Shown here one piece after another: positions 16,012 through 24,368 of a stretch of 64,000 bases of DNA. Source of the stretch: CBIHON01 sp966211965 (GTDB lineage Bacteria > Pseudomonadota > Gammaproteobacteria > Burkholderiales > Burkholderiaceae_D); assembly GCA_966211965.1 (NCBI GenBank), contig CBIHON010000006.1:128412-192411 (forward strand), read 5' to 3'. The number at the start of each line of letters is the position of its first letter. The stretch's first letter is position 1. The notes beneath the pieces were generated by a model, which was given only the letters and a program-made list of their open reading frames with translations, did not search any database and was not told the origin of the DNA. Both the position numbers and the translations under genes were made by a program.

Positions 16012-16419
16012 CTATTGCCGGTCTCCCTCGAGCGCCGCAATAATCGGGCAGTGGCTTGCACCGCCTGTCGCGCTGCACTCGCGGATCAGGTGCGACAACA
16101 CCTGTTCCATGCGCTGCAGGTCCGCGATCTTGCCGCGGATCTGGCCGAGCCGCTCACTCGCGACTTCGCGTATGGCGGCGCGATCGGCGCCGTCTTCGAG
16201 TTGCAGCAGAGTTGCGATTTCTTCCAGCGTGAATCCCAGAACCTGCGCCCGCTTGATGAAGCGTATGCGCTCAATCAAGGCCGGCGGATAGGTGCGGAAC
16301 GCGCCATGCTGCGGATCAGGCACGGGCAGCAGATTGCGGCGCTGATAGTAGCGGATGGTCTCGATGCCGACGCCGGCGGCGCGCGCCAGACGTCCAATAG
16401 TCAAGTCGGATTGATTCAT
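16012..16419 (-). CDS. MerR-family regulator with two of the three mercury-binding cysteines
   Basis: 135 residues. The N-terminal winged helix (TIGRLARAAGVGIETIRYYQ) and dimerisation helix (EVASERLGQIRGKIADLQRM) are close to MerR/CueR/PbrR. The C-terminal ECSATGGASHCPII keeps the positions of MerR Cys117 and Cys126, but the first ligand position (Cys82, in EDGTHC) is Arg here (EDGADR). A classical mercury site is therefore incomplete; it may sense another metal or no metal. The ATG at 16419 gives the standard length. A dyad lies between this gene and the divergent VOC pseudogene. It converges with the AraC-type gene, stop to stop one base apart. Confidence 0.8.
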   Translation of the reverse strand: MNQSDLTIGRLARAAGVGIETIRYYQRRNLLPVPDPQHGAFRTYPPALIERIRFIKRAQVLGFTLEEIATLLQLEDGADRAAIREVASERLGQIRGKIADLQRMEQVLSHLIRECSATGGASHCPIIAALEGDRQ

Positions 16420-16483
16420 GTGATTTTTGACTGCGTGGCGATGTTCTTCATTATGAAACACCGGCAACAGCTTTCTTCAATGT

Positions 16484-16521
16484 GCCAGTGCTCCTGACAC
16501 AACGTTGTCAGGAGCACTGGC
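16484..16521. promoter_or_regulatory. Candidate MerR-type operator/promoter dyad
   Basis: GCCAGTGCTCCTGACA and TGTCAGGAGCACTGGC form a perfect 16-bp inverted repeat around CAACGT. A TAGAAT (-10-like) follows at 16523 and CTGACA could serve as -35, with spacing longer than usual. Position between the MerR-type gene and the VOC relic fits autoregulated divergent control. Confidence 0.65.
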
Positions 16522-16565
16522 GTAGAATGCCTCCATGCCGTGCGGTATTTTCTCAGGAACGCATC

Positions 16566-16700
16566 ATGCAGACAAAAATCAATTGATTTGAAATCCCATC
16601 CGCCGATTTTCCACGCGCAGCAAAATTTTACGAAGCCATCTTCCACACCTGGCTGAGAGCCGAACAATTCGGCGGCAACGCCATGATGGCTCGTTCCATC
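16566..16700 (+). pseudogene. VOC/glyoxalase-family gene broken by a nonsense codon and truncation
   Basis: The frame from ATG 16566 begins MQTKIN, then TGA where family members have Trp, then FEIPSADFPRAAKFYEAIF and LRAEQFGGNAMM, the usual N-terminus of small VOC proteins. After about 43 codons the similarity ends and the rest of the gene is missing; the cupin gene begins at 16748. One point mutation (TGG to TGA) plus a 3' deletion explains it. Confidence 0.7.
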
Positions 16701-16747
16701 CTGCGCATCATTCATCGACCCGCCATCTTCACAACAGAGGAAAAATC

Positions 16748-17266
16748 ATGACCCATCCCATCGTCAATATCGCCGACGTCGACTTGCAAGCCCGTCCCGC
16801 CGCCTTCGCCGCCACCGGCGCCGCAGCCGAACGCTACGACGCACGCATGGGCATGCTTGGCGTACGTCTGGGCGCGCAAAAACTCGGCTACAACATCACC
16901 GCGATCCCGCCTGGCAAACGCGCCTTCCCGTTTCATAATCATCGCGTCAACGAAGAAATGTTTTTCATTCTCGAAGGCAGCGGCGAAATCCGCATCGGCA
17001 ACGCCGTGCATCCGGTCAAGCAAGGCGATGTGATCGCTTGTCCGGCGGGTAGCAAGGAAACGGCGCACCAGTTCATCAACACGGGCAGCACCGATTTAAA
17101 ATACCTGGCGGTCAGCACCAGGCTCTCGCCCGATATTGCCGAATATCCCGACAGCGGAAAATTCGGCGTGCTGGCCGAATTCCCGGCCGGCGCGGATGGC
17201 AAACCGCAGATGTTTCGCTTCGTCGGACGTGAGAATCTCAACGTCGATTATTGGGAAGGCGAGTAA
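16748..17266 (+). CDS. Cupin-domain protein
   Basis: 172 residues with both cupin motifs. Motif 1 spans PFHNHRVNEEMFFILEGSGEI (His and Glu metal ligands), motif 2 is GDVIACPAGSKETAHQFIN (His). The length and single barrel suit a cytosolic metal-dependent isomerase, dioxygenase or sugar-binding cupin; I cannot name the substrate. The ATG is preceded by AGAGGAAAAATC. It follows the broken VOC gene and could share its MerR-controlled promoter. Confidence 0.75.
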   Translation: MTHPIVNIADVDLQARPAAFAATGAAAERYDARMGMLGVRLGAQKLGYNITAIPPGKRAFPFHNHRVNEEMFFILEGSGEIRIGNAVHPVKQGDVIACPAGSKETAHQFINTGSTDLKYLAVSTRLSPDIAEYPDSGKFGVLAEFPAGADGKPQMFRFVGRENLNVDYWEGE

Positions 17267-17369
17267 GATCGCCGACGCCGGGCACTGCGGGCAAACGCGC
17301 GAAGCCACGGCGCGATGCCATGCCATTACAATGCTCTGATCCACGAAAAACTCTGATGGTTTTCAACTG

Positions 17370-18068
17370 ATGCGCCGCGCTGACCGCCTTTTCCAGATCG
17401 CCCAATATTTGCGCGGGCGCCGGCTGACCACGGCCAAACAACTCTCCGAGTGGCTGTCGGTATCGGAGCGCACCATTTACCGTGACATACGCGACTTGTC
17501 TTTGTCCGGAGTCCCGGTGGAAGGCGAAGCAGGAGTCGGTTATCGTGTCAAAGCCGGGTTCGATTTACAGCCGCTGATGTTCTCGCCCGACGAAATCGAC
17601 GCGCTGGTGATCGGCATGCGCATGGTGCAGGCCTGGGGCGGCCCGCAACTCGGCGCGTCGGCCGCCGCCGCGCTGGCCAAGATCACGCTGGCTTTGCCGG
17701 ACGAGAAACGCGCCTTCGTCGAAGCGACGGCGATGTTTGCGCCGGATTTCCACATCGACCCGCTGCATGGCGAGCGGCTGGAATCGATCCGCCAGGCGAT
17801 CGGCCGGCGCAGCAAACTATTGATGGATTATGTCGATGCGCAGAGCGCGCCGACGCGCCGCATCATCTGGCCTTTGGCCCTGTATTTCTGGGGCGGTACG
17901 TGGGCGATTGCGGGATGGTGCGAGATACGTGGGGACTTCCGCACCTTCCGGCTCGATCGCGTGCGCGCGCTGGCCTTGGCGGGCTCTTATCCGGACCAAA
18001 GCGGACGACGCCTTGCAGATTTCCTGCGCGCCATGCAGATGCGACGGGAAGCGAACGGCAAAACGTAG
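17370..18068 (+). CDS. DeoR-like HTH / WYL-domain regulator (YafY type)
   Basis: 232 residues. The N-terminal HTH (RADRLFQIAQYLRGRRLTTA, SVSERTIYRDIRDLS) and wing GVPVEGEAGVGYRV are typical of YafY proteins. The C-terminal part is a WYL domain (RRIIWPLALYFWGGTWAIAGWCEIR, FRTFRLDRV), where the middle Y of the WYL triad is in the LYFW context. Such proteins usually control a neighbouring gene and often accompany VOC genes, as here. Transcribed in the same direction as the cupin gene, about 100 bases after it. Confidence 0.8.
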   Translation: MRRADRLFQIAQYLRGRRLTTAKQLSEWLSVSERTIYRDIRDLSLSGVPVEGEAGVGYRVKAGFDLQPLMFSPDEIDALVIGMRMVQAWGGPQLGASAAAALAKITLALPDEKRAFVEATAMFAPDFHIDPLHGERLESIRQAIGRRSKLLMDYVDAQSAPTRRIIWPLALYFWGGTWAIAGWCEIRGDFRTFRLDRVRALALAGSYPDQSGRRLADFLRAMQMRREANGKT

Positions 18069-18074
18069 AACCTG

Positions 18075-18102
18075 TCCCGGCGCTGAACGCTCCCTGCCGG
18101 GA
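18075..18102. terminator. Possible terminator hairpin between converging genes
   Basis: TCCCGGC and GCCGGGA arms around a 14-base loop in the gap between the converging WYL-regulator gene and the small coiled-coil gene. No T run follows, so it is weak. Confidence 0.35.
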
Positions 18103-18113
18103 TAGATTCCGGC

Positions 18114-18374
18114 TCAAGGATAGGTATAAGGATAAGCAACGCCCGGCTCTCTCGATTGCGTTGCCTGCATCTGCCGCAGGATTTCGCGCAATTGCTGCAA
18201 CTCGCGCTCCTGGTTCGCGATGACCTTTGCCTGATTTGCATTGAGCCGGTCCAGCTTGGCGCTGACGCTCAGCGGCTTGGCTTTCTTTGCCTTGGTCGGG
18301 GATTTTGCGGCGGCATGCTGCGACCAGCATAGGCCGCATGTCACCAAAGCAATCGCAAGGATCTTTCGATTCAT
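18114..18374 (-). CDS. Small exported coiled-coil protein, third gene of the flgP-flgT operon
   Basis: 86 residues. A signal peptide (MNRKILAIALVTCGLCWSQHAAA) is followed by a Lys-rich stretch and a coiled coil (LDRLNANQAKVIANQERELQQLREILRQ). The tail is Pro/Tyr-rich. Its open frame begins at 18404, overlapping the flgT stop; the ATG at 18374 (or 18383) heads the signal peptide. The position suggests an accessory to the FlgP/FlgT outer-membrane ring, but no family is recognised. Confidence 0.55.
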   Translation of the reverse strand: MNRKILAIALVTCGLCWSQHAAAKSPTKAKKAKPLSVSAKLDRLNANQAKVIANQERELQQLREILRQMQATQSREPGVAYPYTYP

Positions 18375-18400
18375 CCTGTTCATCCAGCCGGGTTTTCGCG

Positions 18401-19573
18401 TCACATGACGGTTTCAAATCGTACCAGATCGCCGACACGGAGATGGATATTCTTCGATTCCATCGATAATTCGCCTATCGAAAACAAAGGCTGAACCTGG
18501 GTAATGGAGAGCGTCGCGACAGGTGCTTCCGGTACGCCGTATTCGGCATTCACCGTCAAGCCGACCACGGCCGATTCATCTTTTTTACGATAGGCGACGA
18601 GCTTGTCGCCGGGCGCCAGCGAAGAGCTGGCACCGGCATCAAGAAATATTTTGTCGCCGCTGATGCGCACGATGCGCGCGGTGAAAGGAACCGGCTCCAG
18701 GTCTGTCAATATCGCCTTGGTCAAGGACTGCATCACATCGTCGACGCTCTTGCCGAAATCGGTGGCAAAGAATGCGGCGCTGCCGAACGGCTTGTCGCCG
18801 CCGACCTTGATTTCACCCTCGATCGCACGCTGCAGCCGATGGTGACTGACCAGTGCGCCGGTCAAGCCATCGTGGACAAATACCTCGACTTCGAAGCGGC
18901 GTTTTTTGGATTCCGATAAACCGAACCAGGCGCGATCGGTGGTGCTTCCCGCGTCCAGGATGACGCCCGATACGACGAACTGGCTTTCATTGAGCGACGC
19001 AAGCTGCTTGACCTGCTCGGCATCCGGTTCGGCCGTCAGGCCGCGCGTGTCGGCAGGCAGCGAAAATTTGCTGGCCCGCGGCAGGAATTTGCGCGTGCTT
19101 TCCAGCCGGCGCAGCAACTCCTTGGGGAAGCCATTCCAGATATCGTCGATATCTTCGACCTGAAGCGTCTGCTGCACCTTGAATGCCGTCGCAACGATTT
19201 TCTTTTTGTACGAGCGCGGGGCGGCCGATAATCCGGCCGGCGCATTGCCGTCGGCGCGGATCAGCACATGCAGAACATCCTTGTCCTGCCATTCGCGCAG
19301 GATCGTGACATTGCCCACCTCCCCGGTCCCGTGCATGCGGCCGCTCTCGAACGCGATGCCGCCGGCGCTCATCCGCTCCGTGCTTTCCACCCTGGCGCCG
19401 AGTTGCATCGACGCTTGCCGCATCGCATCGCGCACGGCGGCCTGGCGCACCTGTTCCAGGCCTCTGCCGTCGAGGCTTGCCCAGCCTTCCGCCTCAACCG
19501 CAACCGCACGCAAAGGCAGGGCCAGGATCAGGAGAATGGCGGCGATCAAGCCGGCTGGTGTGGCGCGCCTCAT
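18401..19573 (-). CDS. flgT: Flagellar assembly protein FlgT
   Basis: 390 residues with signal peptide (about residues 1-26). The order matches FlgT: N-terminal domain with EGWASLDGRGLEQVRQAAVRDAMRQASMQ, middle domain with NESQFVVSGVILDAG, and a C-terminal SH3-like domain (FLDAGASSSLAPGDKLVAYRK). In Vibrio FlgT builds the periplasmic H ring around the flagellar basal body and is made with FlgO and FlgP. It starts 2 bases after the flgP stop. No other flagellar gene is in this window, so it is a detached operon. A more general LPP20-associated outer-membrane function is the alternative. Confidence 0.8.
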   Translation of the reverse strand: MRRATPAGLIAAILLILALPLRAVAVEAEGWASLDGRGLEQVRQAAVRDAMRQASMQLGARVESTERMSAGGIAFESGRMHGTGEVGNVTILREWQDKDVLHVLIRADGNAPAGLSAAPRSYKKKIVATAFKVQQTLQVEDIDDIWNGFPKELLRRLESTRKFLPRASKFSLPADTRGLTAEPDAEQVKQLASLNESQFVVSGVILDAGSTTDRAWFGLSESKKRRFEVEVFVHDGLTGALVSHHRLQRAIEGEIKVGGDKPFGSAAFFATDFGKSVDDVMQSLTKAILTDLEPVPFTARIVRISGDKIFLDAGASSSLAPGDKLVAYRKKDESAVVGLTVNAEYGVPEAPVATLSITQVQPLFSIGELSMESKNIHLRVGDLVRFETVM

Positions 19574-19575
19574 GC

Positions 19576-20100
19576 TCAATCCGCGTAGTAGAACGAAGAA
19601 CCGTACATGCTGCCCGAGTTGACGGCGCCGCGGGTGCCGTAGCCGGGGGAATACATGGTCGCCGGCGCACCGCGCAGTTGCCATTGCGACGCATAGTTGC
19701 GGACCATTTGCTCATCGAAATCCAGTTCGATGGTGGTCTCGTAGTTGCCATCGGCCATCGGCGTCACGGTGAGCACGCGCGCGCCGCGCACATAGGCGTC
19801 GATGTACACCCGGAAGCTGTCGCTCTGGACCATCAGCGCACCCACCGTGCTGTTGCCGGTAACGCGCACGCCGTGGACCTGCTCGGCCAGGGCGCGATAG
19901 GCATCGAGTTTCGAAGCACGCATCGCCATCAGCCTCTTCTGCCCGGGGGAATACGTCTCGTGTGAATTGCCCGAACCGTAGCCCACTGCTGTCAGTTTTA
20001 CGATCCGATGTTGCACCTGATCGGCAGTCATGAATCCGGGCGTATAGCAGCCGGACAAGAGCACGCCGGCGCTTAAAACAACTGCGGTAATGGTTTTCAT
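19576..20100 (-). CDS. flgP: LPP20-family lipoprotein FlgP
   Basis: 174 residues. The lipoprotein signal peptide ends with lipobox LLSGC (acylated Cys about residue 18). The body is the LPP20 fold, with the family motif QKRLMAMRASKLDAYRALAEQVHGV and the following strand GNSTVG. FlgP is an outer-membrane lipoprotein needed for motility in Vibrio and Campylobacter. It is the first gene of flgP-flgT-(coiled-coil protein). The ATG at 20100 is the one that heads the signal peptide; the frame is open 52 codons further but has no plausible start. Confidence 0.8.
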   Translation of the reverse strand: MKTITAVVLSAGVLLSGCYTPGFMTADQVQHRIVKLTAVGYGSGNSHETYSPGQKRLMAMRASKLDAYRALAEQVHGVRVTGNSTVGALMVQSDSFRVYIDAYVRGARVLTVTPMADGNYETTIELDFDEQMVRNYASQWQLRGAPATMYSPGYGTRGAVNSGSMYGSSFYYAD

Positions 20101-20450
20101 TGTTTTCCCTTTTTTGTGCGGCAGCATCTGCGCAACCGCCGTCACGAAAGCGTCCTTGCGTTCCTCCTTTACGGCGTGATCGGGAAGTTCTTTATAGCCG
20201 GCCGACACACTCTTGATATGCGTGGAATGGCTATCGCCGTTCAGCAAGGCCACCAAATTTAATTTCTGGATGAAAATAAATTAACATGCTTAACGTTGCC
20301 GCTTCCAATCGCGCGTTGAGCAGGCTGCGGCATGCGTTTCTTCGGCCGTCTCATGGGGTACAAGCACCCGAGGCTGGAAAAAGCAGGGAGCATTGCAGGC
20401 TCGGCATCCTGGAAAATCGGAAGCTCGGCACGGTTTTCAGCGCTTCAACC

Positions 20451-21042
20451 ATGAACACCACCAATCTCACCTCGGCTCAGCTCAACGGCATTCTCAGTAT
20501 TGCGGATGATGCGATCATTTGTGTCGACGGCGCCCAGACGATCATTCTGTTCAATCAGGGAACAGAGCGCATTTTCGGCTGGGCGGCCCAAGAGGTGAGG
20601 GGCCGGGACCTAAACCTGCTGATGCCGCAGCGCTACCGTCATGAGCACGGCAAGCACATCGAGAATTTCGATAAATCAAAACAACACGCCCGCCAGATGT
20701 CCGAACGGCGGGCCATTTTCGGCATGCGCAAGGACGGCACCGAATTTCCGGCGGAAGCATCGAGTTCAAAGCTGGAAGAGCTGGAAGTAAACGGCAACCT
20801 GGTCCAACAGTGATCCTGCGCGACATCTCGCCCCGCAAGTACCGCAACCCGCAAGCGCTGCCGCTGATCATGCTGACCTCGGTCGCGCACAGGGCGCGCA
20901 ACGCATGCGCAAGCATTGCATGGAATTGGAAGCGCTGGCCAAGGCGGGCAAGCTGGCCGATGCCGTCACGCTGGCGGATGGGCTGTAGCGCGAATTCGAT
21001 ATTGCGCGCCAGCGCTTGCTTAGTTTGACGACGCAGGACTGA
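20451..21042 (+). pseudogene. Relic of a hybrid sensor histidine kinase (PAS - deleted core - Hpt)
   Basis: The frame from ATG 20451 encodes a PAS domain: LNGILSIADDAIICVDGAQ, NQGTERIFGWAAQEVRG, LMPQRYRHEHG and FGMRKDGTEFPAEASSSK. At about 20810 a one-base loss puts the expected PAS end (VILRDISPRK) in another frame. Soon after, in further frames, come a receiver-like scrap (PLIMLTSVAH) and an Hpt-like helix (HCMELEALAKAGKLADAVTL) interrupted by TAG, then REFDIARQRLLSLTTQD. The kinase core and most of the receiver are gone. A decayed two-component protein. Confidence 0.65.
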
Positions 21043-21429
21043 AGCCGGAATTTATCAAGGCCCACCTCTCTGTGGTCATGCAGTAGGTTGAGCATCCCTT
21101 CAGCAAATCTCGCCGCTTTCTGCTCAATAAAATATAATTGGCATTAAACCAATTCTTCCATGACCAGCTGCCCGGACGAAAAAGGCCCGCCTCTCACAGA
21201 GATCGCCTCCGAGAACGGATTTCCAAGCCCTTCAAAAGCAAAAACGCTGGCTGTCTTGGCTATCAACGCCACGGGTTCATGCTTCTCGCGATAATGGACT
21301 GTAACAGTCAATTAGGCGGTATTCTTCGGCCTTCTCCGAGATGAGACCTTCAAGATTCCGGCTAAGGCGCGCTCTGCCGCCCGCGCAAAAAAACACGCAA
21401 CATGCCTCTATAAAATAAAGGATTTCTTC
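21043..21429. other. Intergenic region before the LRR gene
   Basis: 387 bases with no convincing gene. It should contain the LRR gene promoter. A short open frame at 21138 has no recognisable features and no ribosome site. Confidence 0.35.
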
Positions 21430-23400
21430 ATGAATAAGGCGGTACCAACAATCGCTCCTGTCCATACCACCATTCCATTGGTTCTAGGCGAATCCGGCGA
21501 TCCTTCTGAATTGCTCTGCGCCTATGGCCTGTCCCCGGAAGAGATGGTTTCCATCCTGGTCCAAGGCGATTGGATTTCCACATGCGAGGGGCCGGTTGAG
21601 ATGACAGGGTTGTTCAAGGATCTGGCAGCTCAAGTGCCTGAAGATAAAACCCTATGCGCTATCGTGATCACCGGCCATTTGGCGGCGCCCGGCGCGGTGC
21701 TGATCGATCGCGACAGCGATTGGGCCCCATCGCTCATCGTGGGCGGCAACCTGACCGCAAGAAGCATTTGCCTGGGTGGCGGCCAGACAAAAGTCATGGG
21801 GAACTTGTCCGTGCAAAACGCGCTTTATGGGCATTACAACCATGGAACGCTTGAGGTGCATGGAACAACCACGGCCGAGGTGATTTTGAGCGATGATTTT
21901 TCAATGGAGTTTTACGGTGCGGTGAATTGCAGAAACGTTTTATCCGCCAGCGGCTCCTTGAATATTGAGGCCCACTACGAGAATGAAGCTCTTGCAGGGA
22001 TACTCAAGGCTGACCTGCTCGATTCCAACAATAACCCGATCGAAGAGCTGGTGCTGGACACCCTGGCCAAAAATCAATCGCTGTTGCTTAGCCCAGCCGA
22101 GGCGGGCAAAAAGCCCAGGCATGCGGTCAGCAAAGCCGGGCGCGAGCTGCTAGCCGCGCTTGAAGCCACGGCACAGCGCCGCCCCGTATTCAAGCTGAAT
22201 TTCGAGGGCTGTGATTTGAAATTCGTGCCGGAAGCGATTGCAAATTTTACCGATGCGAAATGGCTCAGCCTGGCGGGCAATCGAATAGGCAGCTTGCCCG
22301 ACTGCCTTGCCAAACTGGAAAATCTGGAAGTGCTGCATATTTCCGACTGCGGCTTGAGCAGTTTGCCGGATTGGCTCGGACACATGCCCAAGCTGCGTAC
22401 ATTGGATGCACGGCAAAATGATGTGGTCGGGCTGCCAGCGTTCGAAGGCGCATTCAGCGCCCTTGAAGAGCTACAGATCGGCAACCCGTTTAGTGACAGC
22501 AACGCGCATAAGCAATGGATTTGCCTGCTGCCGCTCGCACGCTTCCCCAACTTGCGAAGCTTTACCAACCATTTGAACGTGACCGGCACGTTCACCAGCA
22601 GTTCCGATTTTGATGCATGGTTTAATCCGGCGCTTGAGCACCTGAAAATGACGCCTGAAGTCGCCGGCGCACTTCCCGCCTGTCTGGCGAGCATGCCGCG
22701 GCTCAAATCGCTCGATTTGCAAATCAAGGCGGATATTCAAGCATCCGCGCTGGGCGTGCTGTCGCAGCTCAAGCAACTTGAAGCGATTCAATTCCACGCC
22801 AGTGAAGTAAATAAGCATTTTTTACTGAGCCTGGCCGCCGCCCTGCCGGACACCTTGATACGCTGCGAGGGCCTGCGCAAGCAGGAAGGCATGGCGAGCG
22901 CCGCATCGCTCACAAAAGTCTGGCCGGATATCAGCGGCCTGCTCTATCAAAACCAACTGGATGAAGCGTTAAGCGGAGTGGATCAAAAAATTGCCGACGC
23001 AGAGAGACTATCGCACGGCTTGGCCCTGGAGGAGGATGAGAGTCCTCTGCAGCAAAAGCTGGACGTTCTATGCCACATTGCACGCAACACGGCCGATTGG
23101 CCCGTAAAGCGCCGGTGCATCGAAGCCGCCGCACTATGGGCCACGGCTGTTCTGGAGCGCTACCGGAGATTATCTGTTTCGACAATGTGGCGACTGGGTT
23201 TTCGGCTCGGAAGTTTGCGCACCTCTTGCTTGACCACTCAGGCATGGTGGCTCATACGATCCGAGCATCCTGACCATGCCGGCGCCGCAAAAAAGCTCGA
23301 TCAAGCCCAAGCCGAGCTGCTTGCATACGGAACGCATACCCATGTGACCGCGCCGCTACAGCGGGAAATCGATGCACTCCGCGAGTTGATGGCTGCCTGA
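21430..23400 (+). CDS. Leucine-rich-repeat protein with N-terminal bactofilin-like beta-solenoid
   Basis: 656 residues, no signal peptide. Residues ~95-205 form short strand repeats with the look of a bactofilin/polymer-forming solenoid (LIVGGNLTARSICLGG, VMGNLSVQNALYG, TLEVHGTTTAEVILSDDFSME). Residues ~255-360 hold about five LRRs (LSLAGNRIGSLPDCLAKLEN, LEVLHISDCGLSSLPDWLGH, LRTLDARQNDVVGLP), with more irregular ones to ~460. The C-terminal 170 residues are helical. I do not know a named family with this layout; a cytosolic scaffold or a secreted host-interaction protein are both possible. Lacks neighbours that hint at function. Confidence 0.75.
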   Translation: MNKAVPTIAPVHTTIPLVLGESGDPSELLCAYGLSPEEMVSILVQGDWISTCEGPVEMTGLFKDLAAQVPEDKTLCAIVITGHLAAPGAVLIDRDSDWAPSLIVGGNLTARSICLGGGQTKVMGNLSVQNALYGHYNHGTLEVHGTTTAEVILSDDFSMEFYGAVNCRNVLSASGSLNIEAHYENEALAGILKADLLDSNNNPIEELVLDTLAKNQSLLLSPAEAGKKPRHAVSKAGRELLAALEATAQRRPVFKLNFEGCDLKFVPEAIANFTDAKWLSLAGNRIGSLPDCLAKLENLEVLHISDCGLSSLPDWLGHMPKLRTLDARQNDVVGLPAFEGAFSALEELQIGNPFSDSNAHKQWICLLPLARFPNLRSFTNHLNVTGTFTSSSDFDAWFNPALEHLKMTPEVAGALPACLASMPRLKSLDLQIKADIQASALGVLSQLKQLEAIQFHASEVNKHFLLSLAAALPDTLIRCEGLRKQEGMASAASLTKVWPDISGLLYQNQLDEALSGVDQKIADAERLSHGLALEEDESPLQQKLDVLCHIARNTADWPVKRRCIEAAALWATAVLERYRRLSVSTMWRLGFRLGSLRTSCLTTQAWWLIRSEHPDHAGAAKKLDQAQAELLAYGTHTHVTAPLQREIDALRELMAA

Positions 23401-23474
23401 TGGAGGGTAAAGTTCGCATCCATGCCTTTGCAAGTTTGCCTATCGCCCGCAAACCCGCGTAAAATGCGAGCTGC

Positions 23475-23548
23475 GCGGGTGTAGCTCAATGGTAGAGCAG
23501 AAGCTTCCCAAGCTTACGACGAGGGTTCGATTCCCTTCACCCGCTCCA
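23475..23548 (+). tRNA. tRNA-Gly (anticodon CCC)
   Basis: The acceptor stem GCGGGTG pairs with CACCCGC, the D-arm is GCTCAATGGTAGAGC, the anticodon loop TTCCCAA gives anticodon CCC, the T-arm contains GGTTCGATTCC, and CCA is encoded (23546-23548). The first base pair of the anticodon stem is a G-A mismatch. Confidence 0.95.
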
Positions 23549-23559
23549 GCTTTCCTCAA

Positions 23560-23585
23560 GGCGCCCATTCATCCGGCGCCTTTTT
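23560..23585 (+). terminator. Terminator of the tRNA-Gly gene
   Basis: GGCGCC arms around an ATT-rich loop (CATTCATCC) followed by TTTTT, 11 bases after the encoded CCA. Confidence 0.8.
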
Positions 23586-23631
23586 ACTTTTTATTCCCGG
23601 TGCGTCCGGCACCCATAACCGCCAGCCCAGC

Positions 23632-24351
23632 ATGTCAGACAATCAATCCTCCGACGCTTCGAACAAGCCAATGTTTTATGACCCAAGCGAACACCGCATC
23701 CGCAGTTTCGTGACGCGGGCCGGGCGTTTGTCCACGGCACAGGCGCGGGCGATCGAGACGCTGGGGCCGCAGTTCTGCGTGCCGTATGAGAAAGCGCCGC
23801 TCGACTTCGATCAATGCTTTGCGCGCAGCGCGCCGACCATCCTGGAAATCGGCTTCGGCATGGGCGAGACCACGGCCAAGATCGCGGCGGGAATGCCGGA
23901 CAAGAATTTTCTCGGGGTCGAGGTACATACGCCCGGCGTCGGCAGTTTGTTGAAGCTGATCGGGGAACAGGAACTGAGTAATCTGCGCCTGATCCAGCAC
24001 GACGCGTTTGAAGTGTTGACGCATATGATCGCGCCGGCATCGCTGGCCGGCGTGCACGTCTTCTTTCCCGATCCCTGGCACAAGGCGCGCCACAACAAGC
24101 GGCGGCTGATCCAGGGACCACTTGTCAGTTTGTTAGCCTTGCGCATCGCACCTGGCGGTTATCTTCATTGCGCCACGGACTGGAAGGAGTATGCTGAACA
24201 AATGCTGGAAGTGCTGAGCGCGGAAACGGCGCTGCAAAATACTTCCGAGACTTACGCGCCGCGGCCGGCATACCGGCCGGTAACGAAGTTCGAAAATCGC
24301 GGTCTGAAATTAGGGCACGGCGTATGGGATCTGGTGTTTATTAAACGCTAA
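23632..24351 (+). CDS. trmB: tRNA (guanine46-N7)-methyltransferase TrmB
   Basis: 239 residues. SAM-binding motif LEIGFGMGETTAKIAAGMP near residues 79-100, followed by LGVEVHTPGVGSLLK and the TrmB signature FFPDPWHKARHNKRRLIQ near residues 142-160. C-terminal KFENRGLKLGHGVWDLVF, the family's usual end. Makes m7G46 in the tRNA variable loop. The ATG at 23632 gives normal length. Confidence 0.95.
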   Translation: MSDNQSSDASNKPMFYDPSEHRIRSFVTRAGRLSTAQARAIETLGPQFCVPYEKAPLDFDQCFARSAPTILEIGFGMGETTAKIAAGMPDKNFLGVEVHTPGVGSLLKLIGEQELSNLRLIQHDAFEVLTHMIAPASLAGVHVFFPDPWHKARHNKRRLIQGPLVSLLALRIAPGGYLHCATDWKEYAEQMLEVLSAETALQNTSETYAPRPAYRPVTKFENRGLKLGHGVWDLVFIKR

Positions 24352-24368
24352 CCCTCGGGGAGAACATG

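Noticed and set aside
20160..20280. Sigma-28 promoter for flgP
   Set aside because: A TAAA and a GGCGATAG occur upstream of flgP on minus, but the 19-base gap does not fit the consensus spacing.
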